64,000 nt of DNA from positions 3,557-67,556 of the forward strand of contig JAXGXF010000012.1 in NCBI GenBank assembly GCA_040772885.1, given 5' to 3'. A program made the translations under genes and the position numbers. The notes below the pieces were generated by a model that worked only from the letters and a program-made list of their open reading frames with translations, did no database searches and was not told where the DNA came from. How positions within the stretch are numbered: position 1 is the stretch's first letter; every line of letters begins with the position of its first letter. Of this stretch, positions 18,261 through 27,433 are shown piece by piece. This DNA is from Pullichristensenella sp002068815. Its GTDB lineage: Bacteria > Bacillota > Clostridia > Christensenellales > Aristaeellaceae.

Positions 18261-18277
18261 TTTTGCCGGGGAAAACA

Positions 18278-18300
18278 ATGCGCCGCATGTCGCGGCGCAT
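18278..18300 (-). terminator. Rho-independent terminator of lysC
   Basis: A perfect 9-bp stem ATGCGCCGC/GCGGCGCAT with a 5-base loop, followed on the minus strand by TGTTTT, lies 17 bases past the aspartokinase stop. Confidence 0.75.
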
Positions 18301-18317
18301 CGTCCTCTAAGAGTCCC

Positions 18318-19637
18318 TCACCCATTCACAAACGCCTCGTAGATCGCCCTCACCGCGGTCTCGAAGTCCTCGCCGTCGACGCCGACGATGATGTTGAGCT
18401 CGCTCGAGCCCTGGTCGATCATGCGGATGTTGACGTTGGCGCGGTAGAGCGCGGTGAACAGCTTCGCGGCGGTGCCGCGGGTGCGGACCATGCCCTGGCC
18501 GACGGTCGCGATCAGCGCGAGGCCGGACGAAATCTCGATGTGGTCGGGCTGGCAGATTTCGCTGAGGCGGTTGATCAGCTTGTCGCGGCAGGCGTTCAAC
18601 TCCTTGTCGGAGATGATCACGCACATCGTGTCGATGCCGGTCGGCAGGTGCTCAAACGATATGCCGAACTCCTCGACCGCCTGCAGAACGCGCCGCCCGA
18701 AGCCGAGCTCGGCGTTCATCATCGCCTTTTCGATCGAGATCAGCGAGAAATTCCTGTGCCCGGCGATGCCGGTGATCGGGTACTTGTAGCGAATCTCCTC
18801 GGAGTTGTTGACGATCAGCGTGCCCGGGTGGTCGGGCTCGTTCGTGTTTCGGATGTTCGTCGGGATGCCCTCGCGGTGCACGGGGAAGATCGCGTCCTCG
18901 TGGAGCACGGTCGCGCCCATGTACGAGAGCTCGCGGAGTTCCTTGTACGTCAGCTTTTCGATGCCCTTCGGGTTCTCGACGATGCGCGGGTCGGCCATCA
19001 AAAATCCGGACACGTCCGTCCAGTTCTCGTAGAGCTCCGCGCCCGCCGCGCGCGCGACCACGGCGCCGGAGATGTCGCTTCCGCCGCGCGAGAACGTGCG
19101 CACGCTGCCGTCCGGAAACGCGCCGTAGAAGCCGGGGATGACGGCGTTTTCGTGCTTTTTGAGCTCCTCGGCGAGCACGCGGTTCGTGAGCTCGGGCGCG
19201 AACTGGCCGCGCTTGTCGAACCGCACGCAGTCCGCGGCGTCGATGAAGTCCCACCCGAGGTATTTCGAGAGCAGCACGCCGTTCAGATATTCGCCGCGGC
19301 TCGCCGCGAAGTCCGGCGTGCGGACGCGCTCGATCGCCTCCTTCGTCTCGTCGAGCAGCGCGCGCATGTCGAACGCGACGCCCAGCTCCGACGCGATCCC
19401 GAGATACCTGTCGGCGATTCGGCCGAAGGTCCTGTCGCAGCCCTCGCCCCTCTCGACCCCGGCGTAGCAGCGGTAGAGCAGGTCCGTGACCTTCTCGTCC
19501 GCGGAAAACCGCTTGCCCGGCGCGCTCGGCACGACGAACCTTCGCCGCGGGTCGGCGAGCAGAATATCCCTTGCCCTGCGAAAGCCGCCCGCATCCGCAA
19601 GCGACGAGCCGCCGAATTTGCAAACCCTTGTGTTCAT
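18318..19637 (-). CDS. lysC: Aspartate kinase
   Basis: Phosphorylates aspartate, the first step to lysine, threonine, methionine and diaminopimelate. The protein is 439 aa. The kinase domain begins VCKFGGSSLADA, with FSRGGSDISGAVVARAAGAE around residue 190 and YENWTDVSGF following. The C-terminal third has two ACT domains (about 305-435), with LIATVGQGMVRTRGTAAKLF, so feedback control by an amino acid is expected. The ATG at 19637 follows GGGGAGG. It is transcribed alone from a promoter with a palindrome in its spacer and closed by a hairpin terminator. Confident. Confidence 0.95.
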   Translation of the reverse strand: MNTRVCKFGGSSLADAGGFRRARDILLADPRRRFVVPSAPGKRFSADEKVTDLLYRCYAGVERGEGCDRTFGRIADRYLGIASELGVAFDMRALLDETKEAIERVRTPDFAASRGEYLNGVLLSKYLGWDFIDAADCVRFDKRGQFAPELTNRVLAEELKKHENAVIPGFYGAFPDGSVRTFSRGGSDISGAVVARAAGAELYENWTDVSGFLMADPRIVENPKGIEKLTYKELRELSYMGATVLHEDAIFPVHREGIPTNIRNTNEPDHPGTLIVNNSEEIRYKYPITGIAGHRNFSLISIEKAMMNAELGFGRRVLQAVEEFGISFEHLPTGIDTMCVIISDKELNACRDKLINRLSEICQPDHIEISSGLALIATVGQGMVRTRGTAAKLFTALYRANVNIRMIDQGSSELNIIVGVDGEDFETAVRAIYEAFVNG

Positions 19638-19669
19638 GCCGTCAAGCCTCCCCGAAGCACTTCCCGGAT

Positions 19670-19698
19670 ATTATATGAGACGGACACATGTCCGTCAA
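19670..19698 (-). promoter_or_regulatory. lysC promoter with 18-bp operator-like dyad
   Basis: On the minus strand -35 TTGACG (19693-19698) and -10 TATAAT (19670-19675) have a 17-base spacer. The spacer contains a perfect dyad with 8-bp arms, GACGGACA-TG-TGTCCGTC, at 19679-19696. A repressor bound there would block RNA polymerase. Which protein binds it is unknown. Confidence 0.8.
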
Positions 19699-19976
19699 GG
19701 GAAGAATCGTTAAGGCTTTCATGGGCGGACGGTTGTTTTTTTGTCGAAGACACGGATAAAACGCGCCCAACCCCCGTCGAAGGGTCGGGCGCGCGGCGGA
19801 AGGGAGAATGCCCCTCTGGGGAAGCGATGATTAAAGAACGTGTGCGATGGCGAGCTGAATTTTCGTCAGATTGCGCCTGCAGAAGCCGAAGGCGCAGCAG
19901 CGTTACGTTGAGGATTCCGCAGGCGCAAGACGGCGGAAATGCGGCCGCCAGCGCGCGGGATTTAATCGGCGGTTCC
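19699..19976. other. Gap between lysC promoter and cotH gene
   Basis: Contains the terminator of the CotH operon at 19762-19793. The rest (19794-19976) shows no gene; a small imperfect hairpin GCGCCTgcagaagccgAAGGCGC lies near 19877-19895. Confidence 0.6.
19762..19793 (-). terminator. Terminator of the CotH-VTC operon
   Basis: On the minus strand a stem of CGCGCCC plus ACCC paired with GGGT and GGGCGCG, followed by TTTTAT. It is about 180 bases past the stop of the first CotH gene. Confidence 0.7.
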
Positions 19977-22900
19977 CTAGACCTGGCTTGCCCGCACGAC
20001 GCGCATCGCGTCCCCGAAGTACTTCTCCATGTCCGCGTCGGAGAGGTTCATCGAGTCCTTGAAGTAGCCGAGCAGCTTTCCGGGGCGGGTCTTGCAATAG
20101 CTGTTGAGGCGCTTGAGCTCGCTCGCATAGGTGCTCGCCGAGAAGCCGAACGTCTCCATATGGCGGGGCATCTCACTTTGGAGCGCCTCGTACCGCTCGG
20201 TGAACATCTGGAGCAGATGCTCGGTCGTCCAGTCGGTCGCCATCATGTGCCCCATGTAGGTCAGGAAGCGGTCGCGGAACGTCGCGTTTTTCATGAGCGC
20301 GATGAACAGCGCGTTGTCCGTATACTTGTTCGTGCCCATGCCGCCCGGCTCGAGCCAGCGGCCGATGGAATTGGTATCGACGAAGAACGCCCAGTCGAGG
20401 TCGAACAGGCAGTATCGCCACTTGCCGTCGGCGCTGCCGTTGCGGTACCGCTTGACGTTCAGCGTGTCGCCGTTGCCGACGAATATCTCGATCGCGTGGT
20501 ACTCGATGTAGTTCTGCAGGTCGATGACCTCGCCGACGGCCTCGAGCGCCTGATCGTTCGGGATGCCGTTTTTCTTGACCCAGGTGAGCATCTCGGCGTA
20601 GGTGTCGTTTGAGCCCTGCATCTCGCGGCTGTTCGCCTTGATGAGGTCGATCTTGTCCTCGTCGCCCTCCCAATTCTCGAACTGGCAGATCGAGTGCTTG
20701 TTGATGCGCTCGCGGATGTTGTAGTGCCCCCAGTACCGGCCGTTGATGTAGACGACGGCGAGCTCCGTCTCCTGGTACATGACGCTCGTGTTCGCGGCGA
20801 GCCGCTGCAATACCGAGTCGCGCATGCGCGTCTTGTCGCCGTCCTGCCCGGAGCCGCGCAGCAAGAACGACTGATACTCCTCGTACGGCCGGTTTTCGAA
20901 GATGCGCGCGTGGAAGCGGTTCATCCCGGCGTATTCGCTGCGCGCGATGATCTTGAACGCCTTCTGCTTCTCGGCGCGGCTGTACTGGCCGTGGAGCCGC
21001 ACGCCGCAGCCCTGCGAGAACATCTGCGAGCCGTCGAGCGCGTACATCTCGATGTGGCCCTCGATCTCGTCCGTCCTCCAGAAGTTCGCGCCGGTGTAGG
21101 GGAACGTCGAGCTCGCGTTCGGGCCGCGCATGTACAGGCCGTTCGTCTCGTCGAACAGGTCGTACGGCTCGCAGACGAGCGACACGACGCGCAGGTCGTG
21201 CGACACGCCGAACAGGTACGTCTCGGTCTCGATGTACGAGGGGAGCATGCCGTCCCGGAAAGCGCGCGCGCGGAGCACCGCCGTCGCGCTGATCCGGATC
21301 GGGCCTGTGTAGCGCGCGTCCGACTCGTCGGGCGCGGTGCTGTCGAGCGTATAGTAGACGCGCGCGCCCTCGGGGACCGTGAGCTCAACCGTCACCGGCT
21401 CCGCCTTGACGCCGCCCGGGACCGACGCCTCCGGCATCCGGGTCTTTCCGTCGTAGACCTCGCCGCCGTTCGCGCCTCCGGGGCTCGGGCTTCCCAGATA
21501 GCGGAAGCCGCTCTGCCCGGACACGCGGCCGTAGCTGACGTCCGTAAACTGCTCCGGCATCGGCACGCGGTCGAATATCTCGCCCGCGGGCGTCGCGAGC
21601 GTCACGCCGTAGCCGCCCTCGACCGCGAGCCGAAAGTCCGCGTGGATCGCCCCGGACGGGCTCTTGCCGGTGAGCCCGGAAAAAAATACGCCGAGGTACT
21701 GGCCGGGCGCAAGCACCGTGCCCGCCGGGAACTGCCACCTGCGCGGGCGCGCGGCGTCGTCGGAGAGCCCGTAGCCCGACAGGTCCACCGAGACCGCCGA
21801 GGCATTGTATATCTCCGCCCAGTCGTAGCTCTGCTCGCTCGTCGAGGCGACGACCTCGGTCACAAAGACCCCCATTGTGTTTCGCGCCGCGAACTGACTT
21901 TCGATCAGCGCGGCGCTCTCGGTCGTATTGGCCATGCCCGGGGTTGGCGCGAGGCTCGTCGAGAAGCTCCCGTCCGGCTGCCTGGAATATGCCTGGTCGC
22001 TTCTCAGGATGTCGTAGGAGACGATATCGACCGGCTGGCCGTTCTCGTTCGCGAGCACGACGTCCTCGCCCTCGCTCGCGAGCTTGAAGTTCGTGTGGAG
22101 GCCCTCGTCGAGCCCCGACGCGTAGATCAGGAGATACCCGCCGGCGGGGACGACCGTGCCGTCCGGGAAGCGCCACTTCGCCGGGTTGTCGCGGCTGTCG
22201 GAGAGATACCACCCGGTCAGGTCCGCGTCCTCGGCAGATGGGTTCACGAGCTCTATGTAGTCGAACACGCCCAGGTCGGTCTTGAGGTACGACGCGTTGA
22301 CGGCCATGAGTTCATTGACGCGCACCTCCGCCGCCACCGAGACGCTCAGAAGCGTCTGGTAGTTCTCGTGCGTGTTCTCCATGCCGGGCGTGTACTCCGG
22401 GGAGACCTCCCACGCGTCGCCCATGCGCCGATAGACCTCGTTGCGTCGGAGCTCCGGCACGTTCGCGGTGTCGACCGCGGTGCCGGCGGCGTTGAACAGC
22501 ATCAGCGTGTCGCCGGACGCCGAAATCCGGAACGGCAGGTGGTACTGGTAGCCGTATGTATTGCGGAGCCTCCCGTCTGCGTAGATCAAAATGCGCTCGC
22601 CGGGCGCAAGCATGTGCTCGGGGAACGTGAACGTGTTGACGGAATTCGCGACCTTCGCGAGCGACCAGCCCGAGAGGTTCACCTCGGACGAGCCGACGTT
22701 CTCGATCTCGACCCAGTCGCAGCTGTCGCCCTCCTCGTTGAGGAGCGCGCTGCCGTTCGAGGACATGATCTCGGAGAGCCTGACGGTCTTCGAGGCGTGA
22801 ATCTCGGCGACGGTCTGCACGTCGGCCTGCTTGACCTTGAGGCCGAAGCCGTTGGGCATCAGCTTATATTGCAGCAGAAACGCCGCCGCGACGACGACGG

Positions 22901-23084
22901 CCGCGACGAGCAGGAGCGGCGCGAGCGACCCTCCCCCGCCCCTGCGGGGCGGAGGCGAAACCCTCCGGCGCGGCGCCTGCGTCCGCGCGGCAGGCATCGG
23001 GCGCTGCGCGGGCGCTTTTCCGGGGCCGGCTCTGCCGGTGCGACCGAGGCTCTCGGCGGGCGGTCGGTTCATATGCTGTGCCAC
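19977..23084 (-). CDS. cotH: CotH-kinase protein with three lamin-tail domains (A)
   Basis: A 1035-aa membrane-anchored surface protein. A basic, proline-rich cytoplasmic N-terminus is followed by one transmembrane helix (about 53-70). Three lamin-tail-type beta domains start near residues 98, 255 and 405 (SEIMSSNGSALL, NELMAVNASYLK, TEVVASTSEQSYDWAEIY). Next is a short chitobiase-like fold (about 545-615, ARVYYTLDSTAPDES), then a CotH kinase domain (about 620-1000) with RLHGQYSR, QKAFKIIARSEY, INGRYWGHYNIRERIN and FDLDWAFF. CotH proteins phosphorylate secreted or coat proteins. The GTG at 23084 is taken as start; ATG 23072 is possible. It is the last gene of the operon with DUF4956, VTC and a paralogous CotH. 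Confidence 0.88.
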   Translation of the reverse strand: MAQHMNRPPAESLGRTGRAGPGKAPAQRPMPAARTQAPRRRVSPPPRRGGGGSLAPLLLVAAVVVAAAFLLQYKLMPNGFGLKVKQADVQTVAEIHASKTVRLSEIMSSNGSALLNEEGDSCDWVEIENVGSSEVNLSGWSLAKVANSVNTFTFPEHMLAPGERILIYADGRLRNTYGYQYHLPFRISASGDTLMLFNAAGTAVDTANVPELRRNEVYRRMGDAWEVSPEYTPGMENTHENYQTLLSVSVAAEVRVNELMAVNASYLKTDLGVFDYIELVNPSAEDADLTGWYLSDSRDNPAKWRFPDGTVVPAGGYLLIYASGLDEGLHTNFKLASEGEDVVLANENGQPVDIVSYDILRSDQAYSRQPDGSFSTSLAPTPGMANTTESAALIESQFAARNTMGVFVTEVVASTSEQSYDWAEIYNASAVSVDLSGYGLSDDAARPRRWQFPAGTVLAPGQYLGVFFSGLTGKSPSGAIHADFRLAVEGGYGVTLATPAGEIFDRVPMPEQFTDVSYGRVSGQSGFRYLGSPSPGGANGGEVYDGKTRMPEASVPGGVKAEPVTVELTVPEGARVYYTLDSTAPDESDARYTGPIRISATAVLRARAFRDGMLPSYIETETYLFGVSHDLRVVSLVCEPYDLFDETNGLYMRGPNASSTFPYTGANFWRTDEIEGHIEMYALDGSQMFSQGCGVRLHGQYSRAEKQKAFKIIARSEYAGMNRFHARIFENRPYEEYQSFLLRGSGQDGDKTRMRDSVLQRLAANTSVMYQETELAVVYINGRYWGHYNIRERINKHSICQFENWEGDEDKIDLIKANSREMQGSNDTYAEMLTWVKKNGIPNDQALEAVGEVIDLQNYIEYHAIEIFVGNGDTLNVKRYRNGSADGKWRYCLFDLDWAFFVDTNSIGRWLEPGGMGTNKYTDNALFIALMKNATFRDRFLTYMGHMMATDWTTEHLLQMFTERYEALQSEMPRHMETFGFSASTYASELKRLNSYCKTRPGKLLGYFKDSMNLSDADMEKYFGDAMRVVRASQV

Positions 23085-23090
23085 GCCTTC

Positions 23091-23753
23091 CTATGCCCCC
23101 TCGCCGGTGTAGACGACCAGTGTCGCGTCCTGCACGCCGGGAATGTCCGTCAGCCGCTTGAGCAGCGCGTCGGTCTTTTCGAGGCGAACCTCGTAGGTCG
23201 CCTCGATCGCGCCCTGCTGTACGGTCTTCGTGCGCAGCCGCTGGAATTTCACGGTGTTGATGACCTGCGCCGCGGCGCGCTCGGCGGCGTCGGACATCCG
23301 GAGCACGAGCAGGTAGCTGTTGAGCTTGCGGGTCTGCATCCTCGAGACGAGCGAGATCAGGATCGCAATCGCCGCGACCGTCAGCCCCGTCAGGAAGAAC
23401 TGCCCGGCGCCGAGCAATATGCCCATCGTCAGCGCCCAGAACATGTAGGCGGTGTCGAGCGGGTCCTTGACGGCGGTGCGGAAGCGCACGATCGACAGCG
23501 CGCCCACCATGCCCATCGAGAGCTGGATCGAATCGCGTATGCACATGACGACCGGCGTCGTGATCAAGGTCATCAGCACCAGCGTCAGCGAAAAGTTCGA
23601 CGAGTACATGACGCCGCGGAAGTTCGCCCGGTACACCCACGCGACCGCGAGTCCCACGGCGAAGGCCAGCAGGATCGAGAACAAAATCGTCGGCCACGAG
23701 CCGGGGGCGATCGTCTGGGACGCGAAGAGGTTTGCTACGGCACTGCTGTTCAT
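23091..23753 (-). CDS. DUF4956 membrane protein
   Basis: A 220-aa integral membrane protein with about four to five helices in the first 130 residues, the conserved segment SMGMVGALSIVRFRTAVKDP near residues 80-98, and a soluble ferredoxin-like C-terminal domain (about 150-215). DUF4956 proteins commonly lie beside VTC and CotH genes; their biochemical role is not established. The ATG at 23753 follows GGAGG. The gene ends 7 bases before the CotH-A start and begins 42 bases after the VTC gene. It may handle polyphosphate or help place the complex in the membrane (inference). Confidence 0.9.
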   Translation of the reverse strand: MNSSAVANLFASQTIAPGSWPTILFSILLAFAVGLAVAWVYRANFRGVMYSSNFSLTLVLMTLITTPVVMCIRDSIQLSMGMVGALSIVRFRTAVKDPLDTAYMFWALTMGILLGAGQFFLTGLTVAAIAILISLVSRMQTRKLNSYLLVLRMSDAAERAAAQVINTVKFQRLRTKTVQQGAIEATYEVRLEKTDALLKRLTDIPGVQDATLVVYTGEGA

Positions 23754-23795
23754 GGAAATCCTCCTTTGTTTATCCGCGGGATAGGGTAAATAAAC

Positions 23796-24494
23796 CTAGA
23801 TCGGCTGATAGCGCCTGCACAGCACGTATTTCGAGATCGCCGAACGCTCCGCGGCGACGTCCGAGATCAGCGCCTGCAAATGGTGCGGGAAATACCGGTC
23901 GAACTTGATCTCGAGGATCTCGACGTCCCGGTCGTGCGGCGTGACGGTCGCGATGTCGGGGTTGAACATATCGAAGCTCGAGAGGCCGGTGCGAAGCCTG
24001 GTGTCGAACGTGATCCTGGTCGTCTCGACCGGACACGTGAACGCGAGGCGGTCGTAGTCGACGATGACGGCGCTCTTCCATACGCCGGTGCGCATCGCCG
24101 CGTACACGTCGCGAAGCAGCGGGCTGTCGGCGCGCTGCAATCCCCGCGGCTCCCCGGAGATGATCTGCTCGGCGAGCCTGCGCGTTACGCGGAGCGAGCT
24201 CTTCTGGATCAGGTCGCCGAGCTTGCGCTTGCGCTCGAGGTAGATCTCCGCGTCCGACATGCCGTAGATGCGGATGCGGTACTTGTCGCGGTTCTCGGTG
24301 CCGGCGATCTTGTCCACGTAGGCGGTGTCGAACGCGTCGTCGAAGTAGAGCGAGCGGACCGCGTAGGGCCTGCCGCCCGGACAGTGGCTGTCGAGCCGCA
24401 TGACGTGGAGCAGCCGGCGCCTGAGCACCTCCAGCTCCGCGGGGTTTATGAGGTACTTCAGCTCGTGCCGCGCGGGCAGCTGCGTACGGTTCAA
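23796..24494 (-). CDS. VTC-domain polyphosphate polymerase
   Basis: A 232-aa protein that is essentially one VTC domain, the tunnel-fold polymerase that makes polyphosphate from ATP in the eukaryotic vacuolar transporter chaperone. Motifs include RHELKYLI (basic strand), VRSLYFDD, NRDKYRIRIYG, YLERKRKLGDLIQKSS and VEILEIKFDRYFP, giving the basic and acidic tunnel residues. No ATG exists; the start is taken as TTG at 24494, overlapping the TGA of the upstream CotH gene (TTGA) behind GGGGGG. Translation is therefore coupled. Its product may serve as phosphate store or act on the cell-surface partners encoded beside it (inference). Confidence 0.88.
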   Translation of the reverse strand: MNRTQLPARHELKYLINPAELEVLRRRLLHVMRLDSHCPGGRPYAVRSLYFDDAFDTAYVDKIAGTENRDKYRIRIYGMSDAEIYLERKRKLGDLIQKSSLRVTRRLAEQIISGEPRGLQRADSPLLRDVYAAMRTGVWKSAVIVDYDRLAFTCPVETTRITFDTRLRTGLSSFDMFNPDIATVTPHDRDVEILEIKFDRYFPHHLQALISDVAAERSAISKYVLCRRYQPI

Positions 24495-27400
24495 AGCGCA
24501 TTTCCCCCCTGTATCCGGCGAATCGCATCGCCGAAGTACTTCTCCATGTCCGAATCGCTCATCGAGAGCGAATCCCGGAAGTAGCCGATCAGCTTCTTCG
24601 GGCGGGTCTTCGCGTAGTCGGTGAACTTCTTCATCTCGCTGCGGAATTCCGCCTCGGTCTGGTTCCAGCGCGCGAACTGCGCGGGGAGCTCCGGCAAAAG
24701 CAGATTGTACCGCTCCTGGATCGTCCGGAGGATCGCGTCCGTAGTCCAGTCGGTCGCCATCTTCCCGCCGATGAATGTCAGGAACCGGTCTCGGAACGTC
24801 GCGTTCTTCATCAAGGCGATGAACAGCGCGTTGTCCGTGCGCTTTCCGACGCCCATGCCGCCGGGGGCCAGCCAGCGGCCGATCGAGTTCGCGTCGACGT
24901 AGAAGCCCCAGTCGAGGTCGTAGACGATCCAGCGCCATTTGCCGTCGTCGTTCGCGTTCCGGTACCGCTTGACGTTCAGCGTGTCCGCGTTTCCGACGAA
25001 TATCTCGAGCGCGTGGTAGGCGATGTAGTTGTCGAGGTCGATCACCTCGCCGACCTTGGAAAGCGCGAGGTCGTCCGGCACGCCGTTTTTCCTGACCCAG
25101 GTGAGCATCTGCTGGTAGCTCTCGTCGCTTCCGCGCATGACGGTCACGTTGCCCTTGACGAGGTCGATCCGGTCCTCGTCGCCCTCCCAGCCCTCGAACT
25201 GGCAGATCGACGAAGCGCAGATGCGCTCGCGCATGTTGTAGTGGCCCCAGTAGATGCCGTTTATGTAGACGACGCACAATTCCGTCTCCTGGTAGAACAC
25301 CGAGGTGCCCTTCGCGAGCGCCGTCAGCACCGAGTCGCGCATGCGCGTCTTCGGCCCGTCCTCGGAGGAGCTGCGCAGGATAAACGACTGGTAGCTCTCG
25401 TACGGCCGCCCGGAAAACAGCGCCGCGTCGAAGCGGTCCGTCCCGTACTCGCCGCGCGCGATGACCTTGAAGTTCTTCTGCGGGAGCTTGCGGCTGTCCG
25501 CGCCGTGCAGCTTCAGGCCGCAGTTGTCCGAGAGCACCGCGTCCCCCGCGGAGGTGTAGACCTCGACGTGCCCCTCGCGCTCCCAGTCCATTTGGTAGTT
25601 CGTGTGGATGCCGGTCGGGCCCGTCAGGTTGTCCGGGTCCGCCACGAGCGACACGACGTCGAGCGTGTGCGACACGCCGAACAGATACGTCTGCGACTCC
25701 ATGTACGAGGGGAGCATGCCGTCCATGTACGCGCGTGCGCGCACGACGGAGGTGGCGCCGACGGCGATCGGCCCCGTGTAGGGCGTCGAGGACTCGTCCG
25801 GGTCCCCGCAGTCGAGCGTGTAGTAGATGCGCGCGCCCGGCTCGGCCGAGAGCTCGACCATCGCCATATCCCCGTTTTGAAACAGCCCGCCGGACACCGA
25901 GTACGCGGGCTTTGCGCATCGGCCGAGGTAGCCGGTCGGCGCGTTTTCGGCGTTCGGCGTCGCGGCGTCCGCGTAGCGGAAGCTGCCGTCCGCCATCCGC
26001 TGGTAGGAAATTCCGGTGTATTGCTCCGGCACGAACACGCGGTCGGCGACCGCGCCGTCGGGCGTCGAAAGCGTCAGCGGGTATCCGCCCGCCTGCGCGA
26101 GCCGAAACCCCGCGTGCAATATGCCGGACGCGCTCTTCCCCTCGAGCCCCGACAGGAACACCCCGAGAAACTGCCCGGGCTTGACGACCGTGCCCGCCGG
26201 GAACCGCCACTTTCGCGGCTCGGCCGCGTCGTCGGAGAGTCCCCAGCCCGAGAGATCGACCGCCTCGGCGGACGCGTTCGCGATCTCGAGCCAGTCGTAC
26301 TCCGTGTCCGACGGGGACGCCATGATCTCGTTGAGCCGGACGCTCCCCGCCGTGGACGACCGCTGCATCGCGTCGGCGCTCTCCCGCGTGTTCGCCATGC
26401 CGGGCGTCGGCGCGGCTGCCGCGGTGAACTTGCCGTCGATTCGCGAGTACGCCTGATCGGTCGTCAGCGTCGGGTACCTGACCGCGTCGACGGGCACGCC
26501 GTCCGGGTCCGAGAGCACGGCCTCCTCGCCGCCGCTCGCCAGCTTGAAGCCCGCGTGTATGTCCTCGCCGTTCATGCCGGAGAACCCCGACGCGTAGACG
26601 ACGAGATACCCGCCCGCCGGGATCGAGACCCCCGCCGGGAAGCGCCACTTCGCCGGATTTTCCGAGGTATCGGAGAGGGAGTAGCCCTCGAGGCTGACCG
26701 CGCCGTTCGACAGGTTGTGAAGCTCTATGTAATCGTGGCAGAGCCCCTCCCTGTCCGGACAGTAGTGCCCGTTCGCGGGCATCAACTCGCTGATCTCGAC
26801 CGCGCACTCGGCGCGCTCGCCCGCGAGCAGCAGGTGGTTTTCGAGCGTGTTCCGCATGCCGGGCGTGTACTCGCGGCTCTTCTCCCAGCGCCCGTCGGCG
26901 CCCAGCCGGTAGACCTCGTTGCGGTTGAGCTCCGGAATCTCCACGCTGTCCGCGAGCGCGCCCGACGCGTCCCGAAGCTCCAAGGCCGAGCCCGACGCGC
27001 TCAATCGAAACGCGGCGTGGAGCGCGTAGCCCTCGACGTTTCGCTTGATGCCGTCGCAGTGGACGACGATCGCCTCCCCGGGGCCCAGCACATGGCCGGG
27101 GAACGCGAACCGGTCGACGATGTTCCCGACCTCGGTCAGCGTGTAGCCGCCCAAGTCGACCGGCTCCGAGCCGGCGTTCTCGATCTCGACCCAGTCCGCG
27201 AACGCGCCGAGGTCGCTCCGGTACGCGGACGCGTTCGCCGTCATGACCTCGCTTAAATGCACCGGGGAGTCCGAATCGCCGGGCGCCGCCTGGCTGAGGG
27301 TGAGCCACGGGGCGTGGTACTGCAGCAGCGCCCCCCCGCACACCGCGAGCGCGCATACGGCGATCAGCGCCAACGCGCCGGCCCTCGGCGACCTCGTCAA
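24491..27400 (-). CDS. cotH: CotH-kinase protein with three lamin-tail domains (B)
   Basis: A paralogue of CotH-A with the same plan: an N-terminal membrane segment (ALALIAVCALAVCGGALLQ), three lamin-tail domains (SEVMTANASAYR, SELMPANGHYCP, NEIMASPSDTEYDWLEI), a chitobiase-like fold (ARIYYTLDCGDPDES) and a CotH kinase domain with KLHGADSR, QKNFKVIARGEY, INGIYWGHYNMRERI and YDLDWGFY. The frame extends to 27442, but the -10 element of a strong promoter lies at 27434-27439. The TTG at 27400, behind a G-rich site, is therefore the likely start (969 aa). It is the first gene of the four-gene operon. Confidence 0.85.
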   Translation of the reverse strand: MTRSPRAGALALIAVCALAVCGGALLQYHAPWLTLSQAAPGDSDSPVHLSEVMTANASAYRSDLGAFADWVEIENAGSEPVDLGGYTLTEVGNIVDRFAFPGHVLGPGEAIVVHCDGIKRNVEGYALHAAFRLSASGSALELRDASGALADSVEIPELNRNEVYRLGADGRWEKSREYTPGMRNTLENHLLLAGERAECAVEISELMPANGHYCPDREGLCHDYIELHNLSNGAVSLEGYSLSDTSENPAKWRFPAGVSIPAGGYLVVYASGFSGMNGEDIHAGFKLASGGEEAVLSDPDGVPVDAVRYPTLTTDQAYSRIDGKFTAAAAPTPGMANTRESADAMQRSSTAGSVRLNEIMASPSDTEYDWLEIANASAEAVDLSGWGLSDDAAEPRKWRFPAGTVVKPGQFLGVFLSGLEGKSASGILHAGFRLAQAGGYPLTLSTPDGAVADRVFVPEQYTGISYQRMADGSFRYADAATPNAENAPTGYLGRCAKPAYSVSGGLFQNGDMAMVELSAEPGARIYYTLDCGDPDESSTPYTGPIAVGATSVVRARAYMDGMLPSYMESQTYLFGVSHTLDVVSLVADPDNLTGPTGIHTNYQMDWEREGHVEVYTSAGDAVLSDNCGLKLHGADSRKLPQKNFKVIARGEYGTDRFDAALFSGRPYESYQSFILRSSSEDGPKTRMRDSVLTALAKGTSVFYQETELCVVYINGIYWGHYNMRERICASSICQFEGWEGDEDRIDLVKGNVTVMRGSDESYQQMLTWVRKNGVPDDLALSKVGEVIDLDNYIAYHALEIFVGNADTLNVKRYRNANDDGKWRWIVYDLDWGFYVDANSIGRWLAPGGMGVGKRTDNALFIALMKNATFRDRFLTFIGGKMATDWTTDAILRTIQERYNLLLPELPAQFARWNQTEAEFRSEMKKFTDYAKTRPKKLIGYFRDSLSMSDSDMEKYFGDAIRRIQGGNAL

Positions 27401-27433
27401 ACGGCTTCCCCCCCCGCAAGCGCACATGTGGCT

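Noticed and set aside
20694..23789. A 1031-codon open frame on the plus strand
   Set aside because: It is antisense to the CotH-A and DUF4956 genes, made of repetitive Val/Arg/Leu/Asp sequence, and has no domain signal.
23796..27425. A 1209-codon open frame on the minus strand through the CotH-B gene
   Set aside because: Only its last 232 codons (the VTC domain) look like protein. The rest is an Arg/Gly-rich shadow frame typical of very GC-rich DNA, overlapping a clear CotH gene.
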